From Streptomyces griseus (GTDB lineage: Bacteria > Actinomycetota > Actinomycetes > Nanopelagicales > Nanopelagicaceae): DNA of 64,000 nucleotides. Numbering within the stretch: the first letter of the stretch is position 1; every line of letters starts with the position of its first letter. Both the position numbers and the translations under genes were made by a program. The stretch is taken from the NCBI GenBank assembly GCA_945865365.1, contig CAMBDL010000003.1, forward strand, positions 1-64,000, given 5' to 3'. Below are positions 6,927 through 17,100 of this stretch, piece after piece. The notes under the pieces were generated by a model. That model saw only the letters and a list, made by a program, of their open reading frames with translations, ran no database searches and was not told the DNA's origin.

Positions 6927-9812
6927 CTAGTTCTTGAGTAAATAGTGATCCGTAACCACTTTTAGATGCTTCTCGCTTAACTCTAATTGGTCAAGCTCGA
7001 ACAACGTGATAATAATTTGATGTTTTGGTCGTTGAAGTTTTTCAGTGATATCCACCAAATTTAAAGTCTGTTCCCAAAGGCTGAGAAGTTGAACCCTTTC
7101 AGGCTCAGTCCACTCTTCTTCATGATTCTCGTATTCAACCGACTTTTTGGATATTTGGATTTGTAAGCGAGGTTCTGCCATTTCGATCCACCTTACGAAT
7201 CGACCCTGAATTGCTGTGGCTTTACGACCCAATTGATCGCCAATCTCTTCTAGATCATTTCCACTGTTAAACAGAGTAAGGGCAAGTAAATCCTCTTCAA
7301 GTGTCCATCTCTTACCTGACCGACTGCCACTAACGTCGCTTACTTCAGAGACAGATTCAGATTTAATTCTAGGCAAAGGTTTGAGATCGGAAATTTCAGA
7401 AAGACTCTCTGAGCCTCGACATCCAGTGCTCATCCATAGATGACACCCAAAGAAGTTTCCATTTCTTCCACTCTTAACTTCATAGGCTCCAAGATCACAT
7501 TTCTTGCATCGCTTAACCCCATCTTTTGGATGATTTTCACAGTTGTAGATGCTGGGAGTCTCTACGTCCATTTCCGTCGGTTCACCACAGATAAGACATG
7601 GTGGCGTCTTGAATTTACAGACGGGCCAGTTTGTGCAGGAAAGACCTCGCACTTTCTCTTTTTTAATTAGCCAACCCGATTTGCATGAAGGACAGTTGGA
7701 AATCTTCGATTCTTCGAAACCAATATGTTCTCCACTTTCAGATTTCTGCATCTCAAGAGCGAAGGTTGATGGGGCCTTGATTGAAGAAATTACATGAGTT
7801 GCTTTTCTGGCTCTAGAAATTCCTACATAAAAAACTCGCCGCTCAGACGCATTTGGAAAACTAAAATCTTGATCTCTAACTAAGTCTAAAAGTGGATCAT
7901 CTTGAATTAAAGATGGAAAGCCTACGCCCGAGGAATTGACATCAAGAACGATTACATGGTCGGCTTCTAATCCTTTAGCCCTATGTATGGTGGAGATAGA
8001 GACTGGGCCCGCCCAAAGGCCATCGACTTCAGAAAGTTTAGGCAAACTACGGTTGTATCTAGCGATTATAAATAGCTCGCTGTTAGGGTCTTGGGCGTCC
8101 TTACCAATCTCAGTAATAACTTTCTTTATATTATCTACATGGGTGATTGGATCTGTATCCCAATAAAAGTTGAGTGATTGGTCGTATTTAGCTGTATCTC
8201 CTTTTGCGATCAATTCCTTAGGAATTTGACGAGAATTTTGCATTACGAATTCTCCTGAATACTGACAAAGACTCTGAGGCATCCGAAAAGTCTCACTCAA
8301 AAATAATTGTTCCCGCTTTTTCTCCCAGTTACCCAGACTGATCATAATTTCAGGATCACTGCCCGCAAATTCATTAATGGCTTGCCAGTCATCGCCTACG
8401 AAAGTAAATTCAATACTTGGATTATTTGCTTTGAGGCTCTCAATTAGAGCCCAGCGATCTTTTGAAATGTCTTGGAACTCATCAACCATAATGTGTTTAT
8501 AGGGTAAAAATTCACTTGTGGCATTAAGAATTTTTGTCGCCTCAAGAATCAAACCCGTAAAATCTGTTTGTTTGATTCTGTTTAGTTCAGACAGATATTG
8601 TTCGTAGAGCGATAGGAATATCTTGCCGAAGACTACTTCTCTATCAGTCTTGCACTTGGCCAGCAAATCTTCACCCTTGAAGTCTCCCGCCCGATAGAAG
8701 CCCAGAAATCTCTTCGTCAATTCGAATATTTTGGAAGTGTAACCAGCCTTATTTGCTGCCTCGAGTATCGCAGCGGTACTCATTGGGCGAATGGGTATCT
8801 CGAAATCTCGAAGGTATTTCTCAAGTTTACTAATTAGTTTTCCATCAAGAAGATCTTGATACGAAAGATTTATCAAAGAAGTTTTATTCACTTTATGTGT
8901 TTCTACTTTAGAAACCATTTCTTCGACATATTTCTCTGAATCAATCCAAGGTAAGGTTTGATTATTACGATCTATCCCAAAGTATTCAATGTAGATTCCC
9001 TGAAAAAGACTAAAGTCTGGTCGGTACCACAATCCTGTTCCCTTAGTCTCTTCATACGGTGCTTCATACTTGTATGGAACCTGATTGCAAAAAAGGTAGT
9101 TTGATATCAACCACTCACCATGACTTTTAACCCTGTCTCCCGAAAGGGTCAATGGAATACCGCTTCTTACAAACTGTGCATACTCTTCAATGTTTTTGAA
9201 CTCGTCATGTTGAAAGTAGGGAACAAGTAATTGAGAAAAAAACTGCTGAAGTAATTTTTTTGTATTCTCGTCAATTCCTTGGTCATAGAACTTCTCGATG
9301 AATTCGATTAAATCCTTATCCTTGCTAAAGGCGATGCCCTCAAGAGATTCCATCGAATTGAAATCAGATGGTGAAGCTTTCCCGAGTTGATTAACACTTT
9401 TGATAATCACTTGTCTTGCAAAACCATGAAATGTACGGCTGACTACGTCTAGATCCATCTTTTCAGCTCGTTCAGCAATTTCTTCCGCAGCCTTCTTGTT
9501 GAAGGCCAAAAGGAGAGTTTCTGGACCTGTGACTCTCTCATCTGTGATCAAGTACTTCGCACGTCCCAAGAGTGCAGAAGTTTTTCCCGTTCCAGCTCCT
9601 GCGACTACAAGCGTCTCTGGGGCAAAGGAGGTGGCGACTTTTTGCTGAGATTTATTAAGTTTTTTCGTCAGGGTATAGGTGAAAAGCTCTTTGTACTTAC
9701 TTCGAGCTTTTCTCTCTTTCACGCCTCTACGCAAGCTGATGAAGTTAAATACATCTACCTCTATCTGGCGTTTCTTGATAGCAAGTGAACGAGGGATCAG
9801 ATTTTTAGCCAT
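6927..9812 (-). CDS. UvrD/Rep-family (SF1) helicase, HelD/helicase-IV-like, with C-terminal zinc-ribbon region
   Basis: 961 aa; Walker A 'VVAGAGTGKTSALLGRAKYL'; 'IMVDEFQDIS' motif II; 'FVGDDWQAINEFAGSD' motif III; 'STIHRAKGLEADHVIVLD' motif V; 'RRVFYVGISRARKATHV' motif VI; Cys-rich C-terminal zinc-ribbon repeats. Confidence 0.92.
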   Translation of the reverse strand: MAKNLIPRSLAIKKRQIEVDVFNFISLRRGVKERKARSKYKELFTYTLTKKLNKSQQKVATSFAPETLVVAGAGTGKTSALLGRAKYLITDERVTGPETLLLAFNKKAAEEIAERAEKMDLDVVSRTFHGFARQVIIKSVNQLGKASPSDFNSMESLEGIAFSKDKDLIEFIEKFYDQGIDENTKKLLQQFFSQLLVPYFQHDEFKNIEEYAQFVRSGIPLTLSGDRVKSHGEWLISNYLFCNQVPYKYEAPYEETKGTGLWYRPDFSLFQGIYIEYFGIDRNNQTLPWIDSEKYVEEMVSKVETHKVNKTSLINLSYQDLLDGKLISKLEKYLRDFEIPIRPMSTAAILEAANKAGYTSKIFELTKRFLGFYRAGDFKGEDLLAKCKTDREVVFGKIFLSLYEQYLSELNRIKQTDFTGLILEATKILNATSEFLPYKHIMVDEFQDISKDRWALIESLKANNPSIEFTFVGDDWQAINEFAGSDPEIMISLGNWEKKREQLFLSETFRMPQSLCQYSGEFVMQNSRQIPKELIAKGDTAKYDQSLNFYWDTDPITHVDNIKKVITEIGKDAQDPNSELFIIARYNRSLPKLSEVDGLWAGPVSISTIHRAKGLEADHVIVLDVNSSGVGFPSLIQDDPLLDLVRDQDFSFPNASERRVFYVGISRARKATHVISSIKAPSTFALEMQKSESGEHIGFEESKISNCPSCKSGWLIKKEKVRGLSCTNWPVCKFKTPPCLICGEPTEMDVETPSIYNCENHPKDGVKRCKKCDLGAYEVKSGRNGNFFGCHLWMSTGCRGSESLSEISDLKPLPRIKSESVSEVSDVSGSRSGKRWTLEEDLLALTLFNSGNDLEEIGDQLGRKATAIQGRFVRWIEMAEPRLQIQISKKSVEYENHEEEWTEPERVQLLSLWEQTLNLVDITEKLQRPKHQIIITLFELDQLELSEKHLKVVTDHYLLKN

Positions 9813-9814
9813 TG

Positions 9815-10720
9815 TTAGCGAGTCTTAGCCTTAAACGGTACAGAGGCACTAGGTAATTGAGGATGTGCGATGGGGTAGTACAACTGACCAATTCGATTCA
9901 GCATTTCTGGCAGAATTTTCGAAACAGCGATTACGTCACCCAATGCAGTATGGGCATTGATTATGCGTTCATTGAAACCATTTATTACGGTGTCCAATTT
10001 GTAATTGGGTAGGTCAATGGTGTTTCTCGCCAACCAAAGAGTGTCTAAAGCTGGAATCAAGTCGAGGTCATGCCCAGCCTCATTTAATTCATATGCTAGA
10101 AAGTTTTCTTCGAATCGAGCGTTATGAGCCACGATTATTGAGTCTTGGATTAACTCTAGAATTCTTCCGCTTGCCTCATCAAAAGTGGGTGCACCAGTAA
10201 GCATCCTTAATTCGATGCCATGAATGTCTGTGCGACCCACATTTCCATCTTCAGGGTTGATCAGTGTTTCGAATCTATCTAACTCATTTCCATCCCTGTC
10301 GATTTTCAGGATTGCAATCTCAAGAATTTTGCTTCCAGGGGGATTGAACCCTGAGGTTTCCAAGTCGATAATCGCAAATGGACCGTCAAGTTCATGTATT
10401 CCGCTCTTATCTGCGAATCCAAACAATTTACCCTTTTCACCCGCTTGTGCGAATAAGGGTCCAGAATAAGTTCGATTACCGCTGGCCGAACCAGCCTTCT
10501 TTGTAGAGGGAGCTTTTGGTTTTGCAGGTGTAGGTGCAGGCGGTTTAGGAGTGTAGGTAGGTGCTTTCTTTGCTGGGGAAGAAGTTCTTGCGGTACTCGA
10601 GTAGGTAGATTTCCTAGGCGAAGCCCCTTTCTTAACTGGCTGCTTCTTTGGAGATGAAAAAAGCATGGAGGCGAATTTGTACATACCCCAGAGGATTGCC
10701 AAGGTAACTATTAACTCCAT
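9815..10720 (-). CDS. DnaQ-like (DEDDh) 3'-5' exonuclease with N-terminal transmembrane segment and Pro/Lys linker
   Basis: 'FAIIDLETSGFNPPGSKILEIAI' ExoI motif, 'IIVAHNARFEENFL' ExoII, 'NAHTALGDVIAV' ExoIII; N-term MELIVTLAILWGMYKFASMLF hydrophobic. Confidence 0.88.
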   Translation of the reverse strand: MELIVTLAILWGMYKFASMLFSSPKKQPVKKGASPRKSTYSSTARTSSPAKKAPTYTPKPPAPTPAKPKAPSTKKAGSASGNRTYSGPLFAQAGEKGKLFGFADKSGIHELDGPFAIIDLETSGFNPPGSKILEIAILKIDRDGNELDRFETLINPEDGNVGRTDIHGIELRMLTGAPTFDEASGRILELIQDSIIVAHNARFEENFLAYELNEAGHDLDLIPALDTLWLARNTIDLPNYKLDTVINGFNERIINAHTALGDVIAVSKILPEMLNRIGQLYYPIAHPQLPSASVPFKAKTR

Positions 10721-10861
10721 GTTCTGACTTTAGCGCTGCCTCCGACATTAAAGAATGCCTCCAATAAATCCAGGCGCCCCGGAACCAGGTCAGAGAGCTT
10801 CCAGGACGGGTATAAGCCACAGGCTCATGAATTGTCAGTGGCTGCTGATAACTTCTTAAGT

Positions 10862-11014
10862 ATGGAAAACTTACAAGGTTTTGAAGGCTTATCAGCGCTA
10901 GAAGAATCGGCCGTTCGACTTCATGAAATATACAAATCTCTCATGACTGGGGGATTTACTGAAGATGAAGCCCTCTCTCTTATAGCCAAGATGACACACA
11001 AAAGTTCAGAGTGA
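10862..11014 (+). CDS. Small protein of unknown function (50 aa)
   Basis: MENLQGFEGLSALEESAVRLHEIYKSLMTGGFTEDEALSLIAKMTHKSSE; composition coding-like, no strong RBS. Confidence 0.5.
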   Translation: MENLQGFEGLSALEESAVRLHEIYKSLMTGGFTEDEALSLIAKMTHKSSE

Positions 11015-11094
11015 TGTTCTTTATAGAAATTAGCTCTGGTGACAATATCAGCGATTTGCGCCATTATTGAATCAGTGGGCGTTAGGGAGGCACA

Positions 11095-11619
11095 ATGAAT
11101 CTTAAGACCACCGAAGAAATCATCGCTAGGTCAATAGCCCAAGCATTTCCAGCCGCAAATCTTGATATTGAAGGCAATGGGGCGCAGGTTGTTTATAACA
11201 TTACCTTAAACGAAAAGTTGCTAGTACGACTTGACCATATAGGTGCAGTTTTCAACTTTCCCACACGAGGTTCAGGGAAAATGTCCTGGAGTGGAATCAA
11301 GGAGGGTTCACCTGAAACAGTTGCCGCAAGTATTGTTCAAGACCTGGCAAATGCTGGCTTTACAGTTCTATCGCCTGTGGGTAAACGAATTCAGAAAAGA
11401 CCTGTGTTTATTGGACGATATACATTCTGCCCGCAATGTAATGAACATTCTTTAATCAGAAGAATTGTGTACGGAATGATCTATCAAGAACTTGATAGTG
11501 AAAAATTCGTATCTGGTGGACGCGGAATTGGATTCAATGATCCTGAGATTAGATGTATTGGATGCGGCTGGGAAGGCATCCCAGAAGATGTGAGATTTAC
11601 CAAGAAAATTCGAGGTTAA
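11095..11619 (+). CDS. Hypothetical protein with C-terminal zinc ribbon (CPxC...CxxC)
   Basis: 174 aa; 'FCPQCNEHSLIRR...IRCIGCGWEG'; RBS GGGAGG before ATG 11095. Confidence 0.7.
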   Translation: MNLKTTEEIIARSIAQAFPAANLDIEGNGAQVVYNITLNEKLLVRLDHIGAVFNFPTRGSGKMSWSGIKEGSPETVAASIVQDLANAGFTVLSPVGKRIQKRPVFIGRYTFCPQCNEHSLIRRIVYGMIYQELDSEKFVSGGRGIGFNDPEIRCIGCGWEGIPEDVRFTKKIRG

Positions 11620-11623
11620 TCAA

Positions 11624-11836
11624 ATAGGACGACTCATTCCAACTGGTATACCCAATCAGGGTCATTCCATAGATTTTGAATATACAGGTGAAGATAAGGA
11701 CAAGAAGTGTTTCATGGTCTGCGAATGTGGGTGGAAAATTGAAATTGAATCATTCCGCCATCCTTGGAGTCTCATAGAGACCCGAGTAAGAATGAGAAAG
11801 CATATGGAAGATTTGGGGCTGAGCTCAGGTGAGTAA
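11624..11836 (+). pseudogene. Possible coding remnant or non-ATG small ORF with CxCGW motif
   Basis: Open frame IGRLIPTGIPNQGHSIDFEYTGEDKDKKCFMVCECGWKIEIESFRHPWSLIETRVRMRKHMEDLGLSSGE*; coding-like but no ATG/GTG/TTG start near the 5' end. Confidence 0.4.
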
Positions 11837-12018
11837 ACCTATTCACTTTCAAGACGGTACTTTTGACTCTTATTCGCTGACCGCGGATTCCAACATGATC
11901 AAAATTGATTGCTATCTTCTTGGATGATGAAAAGCCCAGAAACTAAGGTCGTTTGAATAGTTTCTTTTGGGTATTTGCCTCTGATTGAGCTCAAAACAAG
12001 AACTCTCGCCTTAAAACA

Positions 12019-12047
12019 TTGAAGCTGGGGTCAATAGTTTCTATGAT
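12019..12047 (+). promoter_or_regulatory. Sigma70-type promoter for the GHKL operon (TTGAAG-17-TATGAT)
   Basis: TTGAAG 12019-12024, TATGAT 12042-12047, 17-nt spacer, 33 nt before ATG 12081. Confidence 0.5.
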
Positions 12048-12080
12048 TAGGTGCCAAAGTATTCTCCCTAAAGGAATCTA

Positions 12081-13532
12081 ATGACCTCAAAGAAATTCGA
12101 CATCACCCCAGACATACGTCTGTTGGTGGATATTGGCGAGGCTAATTACGAGGTGCCACAAGCAATAAGTGAACTCATCGCAAACTCAATGGATGCACGA
12201 TACCTGGATGAAAAAGTAAAAATTGAAGTATTTATTGATGACAATGAAATTTCAATCATTGACAATGGAATCGGAATGACAGAAAACATCTTGGCGGAAG
12301 CATTGAGATTAGCAGCTCAAATGGATACCGTCACTGGAAATACAAAAGCAAGAAAAGGAATGTACGGACTTGGACTAAAGGCAGCCTGCGCGAGTCTAGG
12401 TAAACATTGGAATATCGTTACCCGTCCAGAAGGCGATCCTAACCAATATTCAGTTGAAATTGATCTTGTTGACTGGCTCAAGAAGAAGGACAGAAAGAAT
12501 TGGGAAGTTGAGGTCAAATCCGAGAAATTTAAAAAAGGAGAAGGACCAATTGGTGACCGTGCTCACGGTACGGCTATTACCATAACAAAGCTCAAGGAAA
12601 AATTCGTTATGGTGACCGCTGTCACTGAAAAATTGGGAATGGCTTATAAACCACATCTCGAGTTTGGTGATTCAATTTTTGTAAATTCAACTTTGGTTAC
12701 ACCTAAGACTTATACGTTAGTAGAAGATAGAAGATATGAAATAGATTTGGAAATAAATGGCTATAAAGTAACTGGCTGGTACGGATTGGATACTAAAACT
12801 CACAATAGTGGTGATTATGGAATAAACATTTATCGTGAGAAACAACTTGTAGAAGCCTGGAACAAAGATTTCTTGAGGGCACACCTCATGAGTTCAAGAG
12901 TGGTTGGTGAGATTGATCTCCCTTTTGTAGCTGCAAATTTCCATAAACTTGGATTTAACAAAACTTCTGAAGAGTGGCGCTTGGTTAAAAAATATATGAC
13001 AGAAGCACTGAAACCAGCTGTAAAGGCTTCCGGCCGAATGGCTCAGGGCAAGAAGGATAACTTGCGTCAGGCCAAGGCAATTCGTGGATTAGATTTAGCT
13101 TTAGGTCTGATTTCGCCAGAAGATCAGAATTTTGATGGCATTATTGATATTGCTACCGGCGAAGATAATATAAAAACTTCTACTCCATCAAGGCAAACCC
13201 AAAATGTAGTAACTGGCAATTTTCAAACCCTAAAAATAGGCGAAGACGAAATTCCTATTTCTTATGTTTTTGAAAAGTTAGACGAAACAATCCCCTGGGA
13301 CTATATCTTTGATGAGGACACGGGAGATTTGCAAGCGGTGATTAATACCGAATCTCTAATTTACACGGAGACCACAGATATTGAACTGATAGTGGTTATG
13401 GCTTTAGCCGAAGCCGTTATGGCTTTTTCCATAAAGCATCGAGGACTTGAATACATTAAAGCTAAAGAAAATCGAGATAATTGGATGCACTTGGTCATAA
13501 AAAGTCGCCCGAAGTCCTGGGTAAGAAAATGA
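12081..13532 (+). CDS. GHKL (Hsp90/MutL/MORC-like) ATPase
   Basis: 483 aa; N-box 'QAISELIANSMDA', 'ISIIDNGIGM', 'KGMYGLGLKAAC' = GHKL ATP-binding motifs. Confidence 0.9.
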   Translation: MTSKKFDITPDIRLLVDIGEANYEVPQAISELIANSMDARYLDEKVKIEVFIDDNEISIIDNGIGMTENILAEALRLAAQMDTVTGNTKARKGMYGLGLKAACASLGKHWNIVTRPEGDPNQYSVEIDLVDWLKKKDRKNWEVEVKSEKFKKGEGPIGDRAHGTAITITKLKEKFVMVTAVTEKLGMAYKPHLEFGDSIFVNSTLVTPKTYTLVEDRRYEIDLEINGYKVTGWYGLDTKTHNSGDYGINIYREKQLVEAWNKDFLRAHLMSSRVVGEIDLPFVAANFHKLGFNKTSEEWRLVKKYMTEALKPAVKASGRMAQGKKDNLRQAKAIRGLDLALGLISPEDQNFDGIIDIATGEDNIKTSTPSRQTQNVVTGNFQTLKIGEDEIPISYVFEKLDETIPWDYIFDEDTGDLQAVINTESLIYTETTDIELIVVMALAEAVMAFSIKHRGLEYIKAKENRDNWMHLVIKSRPKSWVRK

Positions 13533-14179
13533 CAAAGGATATTGAATCCGACAAATTTACCAATTTAGTGGTGGCGTGGAATAAATATGATTCGATGCCA
13601 TTTAACGAGTGGGTGTTACAGGTATCGGAGTCATACTTTTTAAGTGGATTGACCCTGAAAATGGCTTCTAATTTTCTCAATTGTCAGCCGGCTGAACTTC
13701 AAGCAGTTTTAAACCTAGCAATGCTTGAGGATGAAAATCTCATTTTGTTAGCAAAACTTAAGCCACCGAGCACGACATGGTTTAGCTTAGCCGCAGCCTC
13801 CACAGATGGTCTCAAAGCAGCCATTCAAGCACTCATGGAAACTAAGGATCATAAATCTCCTTTCCTCGTGGTTGAAAGTGCAATCAGAGAGGTTGAAGGG
13901 CCCACAGTCTTTGAAAGAATTGCCGGACTCAGCTCTGAAGTTTTTGGTCATTCGGCTAAGAAGGCACAAACCTACGGACTATTAACCGACAACGGGATAA
14001 AAGCTTTGAAGGGATGGCAGACAAGAGTTAAATCCGGAAAAACTCTAACGCCTGCACAAATGGCATATGCAGATGGATTACTTCGAGAGTTAGTGACAAA
14101 TGGAGCAATAACACGCGAAACAAAGGATGGCGATAAAGAACTTTGTGACGAAATTTTAGATGCTTTAGGCTATGAATAG
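13529..14179 (+). CDS. Unknown 216-aa protein, translationally coupled (ATGA) to the GHKL ATPase
   Basis: MTKDIESDKFTNLVVAWNKYDSMPF...; ATGA overlap 13529-13532. Confidence 0.8.
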   Translation: MTKDIESDKFTNLVVAWNKYDSMPFNEWVLQVSESYFLSGLTLKMASNFLNCQPAELQAVLNLAMLEDENLILLAKLKPPSTTWFSLAAASTDGLKAAIQALMETKDHKSPFLVVESAIREVEGPTVFERIAGLSSEVFGHSAKKAQTYGLLTDNGIKALKGWQTRVKSGKTLTPAQMAYADGLLRELVTNGAITRETKDGDKELCDEILDALGYE

Positions 14180-17100
14180 AAACTCAGGACAAGCTTCAGA
14201 CGATTTTAAGTCGCTAAGTGTAAGAAGTTTTTACTCCACTACTGGACATCGGATATTAAACGAAGCTCTTACTCCAATCCTGTCCCTGTCAACTAACTAT
14301 GACCGACTTACTGGATATTTTACTGTTGAGTCATTAGCTTCAGTCGCAGCAGGGTTGGAAGCTATTTACCGTAAAAGTGGAAAGATGCGATTGGTGATTG
14401 GAATTCATGACGTACCAGGAGATTTATTGGCAGCAAGGGCGCTAGGAAGTCTGTTACCAGAGACCCTAGTTAATCAAGTAAAGGAAAAATTTTTCGTTGA
14501 GGTCGGACAGCTGTCAGACATGACTTCCAAGAGTGCAATAGCGGGTATTGCCTGGATGCTCCGATTAGGTTTATTGGAAGTTCGGGTGGCTTCCCCGAAA
14601 AGCCAGCAAGGTATTTATCATCAGAAACGAATGATTTTCAAAGATTCAAACGGAAATGTAATTGCGGGTACTGGGAGCCTGAATGAAACAATAGGTGGTT
14701 TGTACAACGTTGAGGAGATGCAATTCAGTTTCTCATGGAAAAGTGTGGAAAACCCGACTCTAGAGTTGGTTCATAGTTTTGAGCAAATCTGGAAAGGCCT
14801 TGAGCCTGACATAGACATAATCCCACTAGATGAAGCGTTTGCCACGGAAATCTTGGAAAAATTAGGGAATCCATCTAATCCCTTTGAGGAGCTTTCATCT
14901 TTAAGAACTGCTAAAAATATTGATTTCACTTCACTCATACAACTCATACGTACTTCATCTTCGTTCACACCCTTCAATCTATCTTTTGCCAGCCTATACC
15001 CTCACCAGGAACGTGTTTTTCATGAATCTTTAAGTAGATGGCCAGTCAGAGTGATGTTGGCTGATGAAGTGGGTCTGGGAAAAACACTAGAAGCAGGAAT
15101 CTTGATTTCCTATATGTTGCGGATGAAACTAGTTCAAAATGTCACAATTCTTTGCCCCGCAGGGTTATTGAGACAATGGCAAGAAGAAATGGATCGACAC
15201 TTCAAACTAGATTTTTGGATTTACGAATCCGGGAGTAAATCATTTGTTTCTGCTAATTCTGAACACATAAGTAGCGTTTCAAGCAATGCCCTCAGATCGG
15301 CCCCTAAATTAAAATTAGTTTCGGCTCAATGGGCGAGATTGAATGAAAACGAGTTTAAGAAACTATTGCCTGAAATGCTCGTTGTTGACGAAGCTCATGC
15401 TGCACGTGTGAATGTAGATCAATACGGCTCCAAATCAACTCGACTATGGAAGCTTTTGGATTCTGTGAAGGAGTTAATCCCTCATGTCTTATTGTTGACT
15501 GCTACCCCGATGCAGGTTCACCCATCTGAATATCATGGGCTTCTAAATCTCCTAGGACTTCCAGGCCAGTGGAAGAAATTCGCAAAGTATGAAGAATCAC
15601 TGAAAATTGTAAGCACTCAGTCTAGTTCGATAGGCCTGAATGAGGCTAAGACAATGGCCGACTTGTTACTTTCATCATTTGAATCCTATTCCTGGTTACC
15701 TGAATTGCTTACAAGCAAAGAGTCTCTTTTAATTATGGAATTGCGGCAATCTCAAAGTCAAAGTTCAGCTGCATCGGCAATTCTCATTCAGAACCAGCTG
15801 GAGGTATTTAGGAAGATTCTGACTAAAGTACACCCAGGTCATTTCCTTACTTGTAGAAATACAAAAAGCGGATTAGAAAAGTTTGGATACAAATTTCCTG
15901 TCCGGAAATTTGACGCACCAGAGATAACAATGAGTGGAAAACTAGAAAAGTATGAGTGGGCCGTTGAAAGTTATCTTTCTCAGGCATATGGTAAAACGGA
16001 AGAGTCGCTAAAACCTGGTGGTAAGTTTCCAATAGGTTTTGCCAAATCTGGTTTTTACCAAAGATTAGTTTCTTCGCTGTTTGCGTCTCGAGCGAGCCTT
16101 CTCAAAAGGAAAGCGAAACTTAATCTTATTGGAGAGGCTCTCAACGATTCAAATTCTGAATTGCTAATCAAACTTTTAAGTGATTTTGACTTTGAAGATG
16201 AAGATTTAAATTCGGACGAATTTGGTCAGTTAGCGCCCGAAATAGATGGTCAAAATGGCCTAAGTAAAGTTCTGGAGAACGTTAAACAAGCCATAATTCT
16301 TGAAAATTCCTACATCGAGGAGCTGCTTCGAATCTTGGATGGAGTGGGCGAAAGCATTGAAAACCATGATCCCAAATTTTCAGTGGCCATGAAGTCGCTT
16401 GAAAAGTTCTTAGGTGAAGGACCAGTTTTAGTCTTCTCTCGCTATACAGATACCCTTGACGGATTTCTAAATCTATTTTGTAACTCTCATTTATTGAATC
16501 AAGTACCAGGATTTGCACTTTACACCGGGGGAAAAGCATGGATTCAAACTTCTATGGGAGTCGTGCCTGCAACAAAATCAGATGTCACGGATGCCCTAAA
16601 TAGTGGCGTGATTTCCTTAGTCTTTTGTTCAGATGCTGCTTCTGAGGGCTTGAACTTGCAGACTGCAAAGACTTTAATCAATTTAGACGTACCGTGGAAC
16701 CCAGCACGTCTTGAACAACGGATTGGGCGTATCGCTCGTTTGGGTCAAAAATCTGCTGAAGTAAACATCATAAATTTGTGGTACCCGGATAGCATTGAAG
16801 CAATAATGTATGTCCGTCTATTGAGTCGACAAGCGGATTATCAACTTGCTGTTGGTGAAGCTGCAGATATCTTTGCAGATGCCATTAGAAATGAAGTACG
16901 TAACAAGTTTGCTGGCGAACAAGTGAGTACAAAAAATGAGTACTTAGAATTGCAACGAGTACGTGAGGATTATCAAAGAATCGCACTGGAAAAGATTTGG
17001 CAAACTGATGGAGATTTGCCCCCTGCGTCCACTAACCTTAGAATTGACTTACTTGAGTTTATTAGGTTGTCTGATGCTGAACTTGATACCTCTAGATACT

